DNA of 64,000 nt, from contig OU015658.1 of the NCBI GenBank assembly GCA_907165275.2, positions 74,501-138,500 on the forward strand, written 5' to 3'. Position numbers and translations under genes: made by a program. The notes beneath the pieces are model-generated. The model did no database searches, was not told the origin of the DNA, and worked only from the letters and a program-made list of their open reading frames with translations. The stretch is from Zygaena filipendulae. Lineage: Eukaryota > Arthropoda > Insecta > Lepidoptera > Zygaenidae. Positions 62,940 through 64,000 of the stretch are shown here, in pieces; within the stretch, counting starts at the first letter, position 1, and each line of letters starts with the position of its first letter.

Positions 62940-63070
62940 ATTATAAATGCGAATGTCAGTTTATTTGTTTGTAAATTTTGCATACACGTTGTCGGGAGTA
63001 CAGAGAAGGACCTAGGGTACTTTTTATACCGAAATTCCCGCGGGAACTTCAAAATTAACCACGGGAAACA
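62940..63070 (-). repeat. Family A repeat with internal deletion
   Basis: TTATAAATGCGAATGTCAGT, TTGTTTGTAAATTTTGCATA, CACGTTGTCGGGAGTACAGA, GAAGGACCTAGGGTACTTTT, AATTCCCGCGGGAACTTCAA, ACCACGGG. The GATCGGTTGAGC block is deleted. Confidence 0.75.
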
Positions 63071-63145
63071 AAAGTAAAAGTAATTTATTTTTAATAAAGA
63101 TCATTTATCTATATTACCACCTTGAACTTGCACCGGTATAGTGTT

Positions 63146-63230
63146 ACTAGCTGTTACCCGCAGATTCGCCCGTGTTCACTTCGCAGTTTTTGTCGTAAAC
63201 AAATAAATTCACATTTGCATCTACCTATAA
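63146..63230 (+). repeat. Family A repeat, ends only
   Basis: TTACTAGCTGTTACCCGCAG, ATTCGCCCGTG, then AAACAAATAAATTCACATTT, GCATCTACCTATAAGATATT. Middle deleted. Confidence 0.6.
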
Positions 63231-63339
63231 GATATTATGTACTTAAGTTAAGATTAACAGTCGAATCTGTGATAATTCAAGGCCGGTCCCACGAGTGACA
63301 TTTCCGGTGCACGAATTAGCATCACAAGCGGTCGGTAGC

Positions 63340-63397
63340 GAGTCGCCGGGGGGCCGGGGGGGCCGGGGGGGCCTGGGGCGGGGGGCCACCGGTTATT
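63340..63397. other. GC-rich patch with G runs
   Basis: GGGGGGCC repeats (63346-63388), a candidate G-quadruplex on the plus strand; flanked by CCACCGGTTATTATCACCGG (ACCGGT near 63388). Confidence 0.75.
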
Positions 63398-63487
63398 ATC
63401 ACCGGTGTTTACTGGGAACATACCCTGAGGAGTAGAGGAAGTTCACCACTGTATATATCTGCACCAATAATATTTCATGTGAAAGTT

Positions 63488-63700
63488 TACATGGATGGCT
63501 GGTTTTTTTTTACTCAGTCATGCCAACGAAATTGGATGGATTTTGGCACGATAGATTATAGTCTAGAATAGCACAAAGGCCATGACGTGCTTTTTGGTAC
63601 CCCTGACAACGTGTATGCAAAATTTCATGATGATCGGTTGAGCGGTTAAGGCGTGGAAGCGTAATAAACAAACAAAGTTCACATTGAAATTTATGATACG
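63488..63700. repeat. Two opposed family A pieces
   Basis: 63488-63550 is a reverse tail piece (ACATGGATGG, ACTCAGTCATGCCAACG, ATTGGATGGATTTTGGCACG). 63590-63700 is a forward tail half (GGTACCCCTGACAACGTGTA, TGCAAAATTTCATGATGATC, GGTTGAGCGGTTAAGGCGTG, GAAGCGTAATAAACAAACAA). Confidence 0.65.
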
Positions 63701-64000
63701 AATACTTATTAGTTAAAATTTAAAATTAATTAAGTTTTGTAGGAAGTATACTGCCGCTGTCGCCAGTTGTGTTACCAAGTATGGATGTGGGGATCTTGGG
63801 CTTCTTCAATGAACTTCTATATTTATGATTAGTAGTGATTTTATTCAATTACTGAGCTTAACAATTATATTACTTATTACAGTGATACACTAGTTACAAT
63901 ATACTATAGTCGAAGCGTAGCGATGTGGAGCTTGCGCACACGACTCTACTTGTTACTTGAATCCTCTGTTCTGAATCCTTGCACTTGTTTATATACCCCG
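63701..64000. other. Spacer to window end
   Basis: AT-rich; nothing recognised. Confidence 0.35.

Noticed and set aside
1..64000. CRISPR arrays, bacterial operons, tRNA or rRNA genes
   Set aside because: No repeat-spacer pattern, no convincing cloverleaf with TTCGA arm, no rRNA core words; the sequence is animal nuclear DNA.
1..64000. Hox or other named developmental locus
   Set aside because: Clustered TAAT-core words in GC patches are suggestive, but no exon of any such gene is present, and the region is rich in transposons; the locus cannot be named.

Overview
The window looks like lepidopteran (moth or butterfly) nuclear DNA. The main evidence is about forty copies of interspersed repeats built on a head that reads AGCTGT-CCCGCGGTTTCACCCGCG and a tail that reads TTTATAATATTAG, a style of repeat widespread in moth genomes. 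Supporting evidence is a CR1-like LINE ending in an ATTTG array, many short 5'-truncated LINE ends with AATAAA plus simple tails, several palindromic MITEs, and the frequent word GTAGGTAC. No host protein-coding gene, tRNA, rRNA or CRISPR array could be supported. Open frames in GC-rich patches look like chance frames.

Layout. 1-12 kb: AT-rich spacer with GC-rich patches (33-bp and 32-bp minisatellites at 1540 and 9728), a small GGGCCC-ended MITE (344-564), scattered repeat copies, and a weak candidate first exon near 7.8-8.0 kb. 12.9-14.2 kb: a three-level nest, with a SINE-like repeat split by a GGGCCC MITE that is itself split by a 596-bp foldback composite. 14-30 kb: repeats, GC patches, a candidate homeodomain/POU-rich element at 26.34-26.67 kb, and a 144-bp palindromic MITE at 28.8 kb. 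30-31.3 kb: a TATA box followed about 140 bp later by a consensus splice donor, the best promoter/first-exon candidate here. 31.6-53 kb: more interspersed repeats, a 237-bp MITE (34318-34554), the second copy of the foldback composite (37819-38410), and four LINE 3' fragments with recognisable reverse-transcriptase C-termini. 53-58 kb: a repeat copy with a perfect 17-bp-arm hairpin, and an 800-bp element with nested inverted repeats (56111-56910).

58.2-61.9 kb holds the only convincing coding sequence: a CR1-like non-LTR retrotransposon with an intact ORF1 (coiled coil plus RRM-like region) and an ORF2 whose endonuclease part is joined directly to the reverse-transcriptase C-terminus. The catalytic RT core with its YADD box is missing, so the copy cannot mobilise itself. 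The last 2 kb carry further repeat copies and a GC patch.

The likely setting is a long intron or intergenic region rich in transposon debris. Outside the transposons the most notable signals are a high number of perfect TGACGTCA octamers (at least 12), recurring CGTAGC-rich clusters at five loci, and many short GC-rich patches in AT-rich DNA. All family assignments were made by eye; no database search was run.
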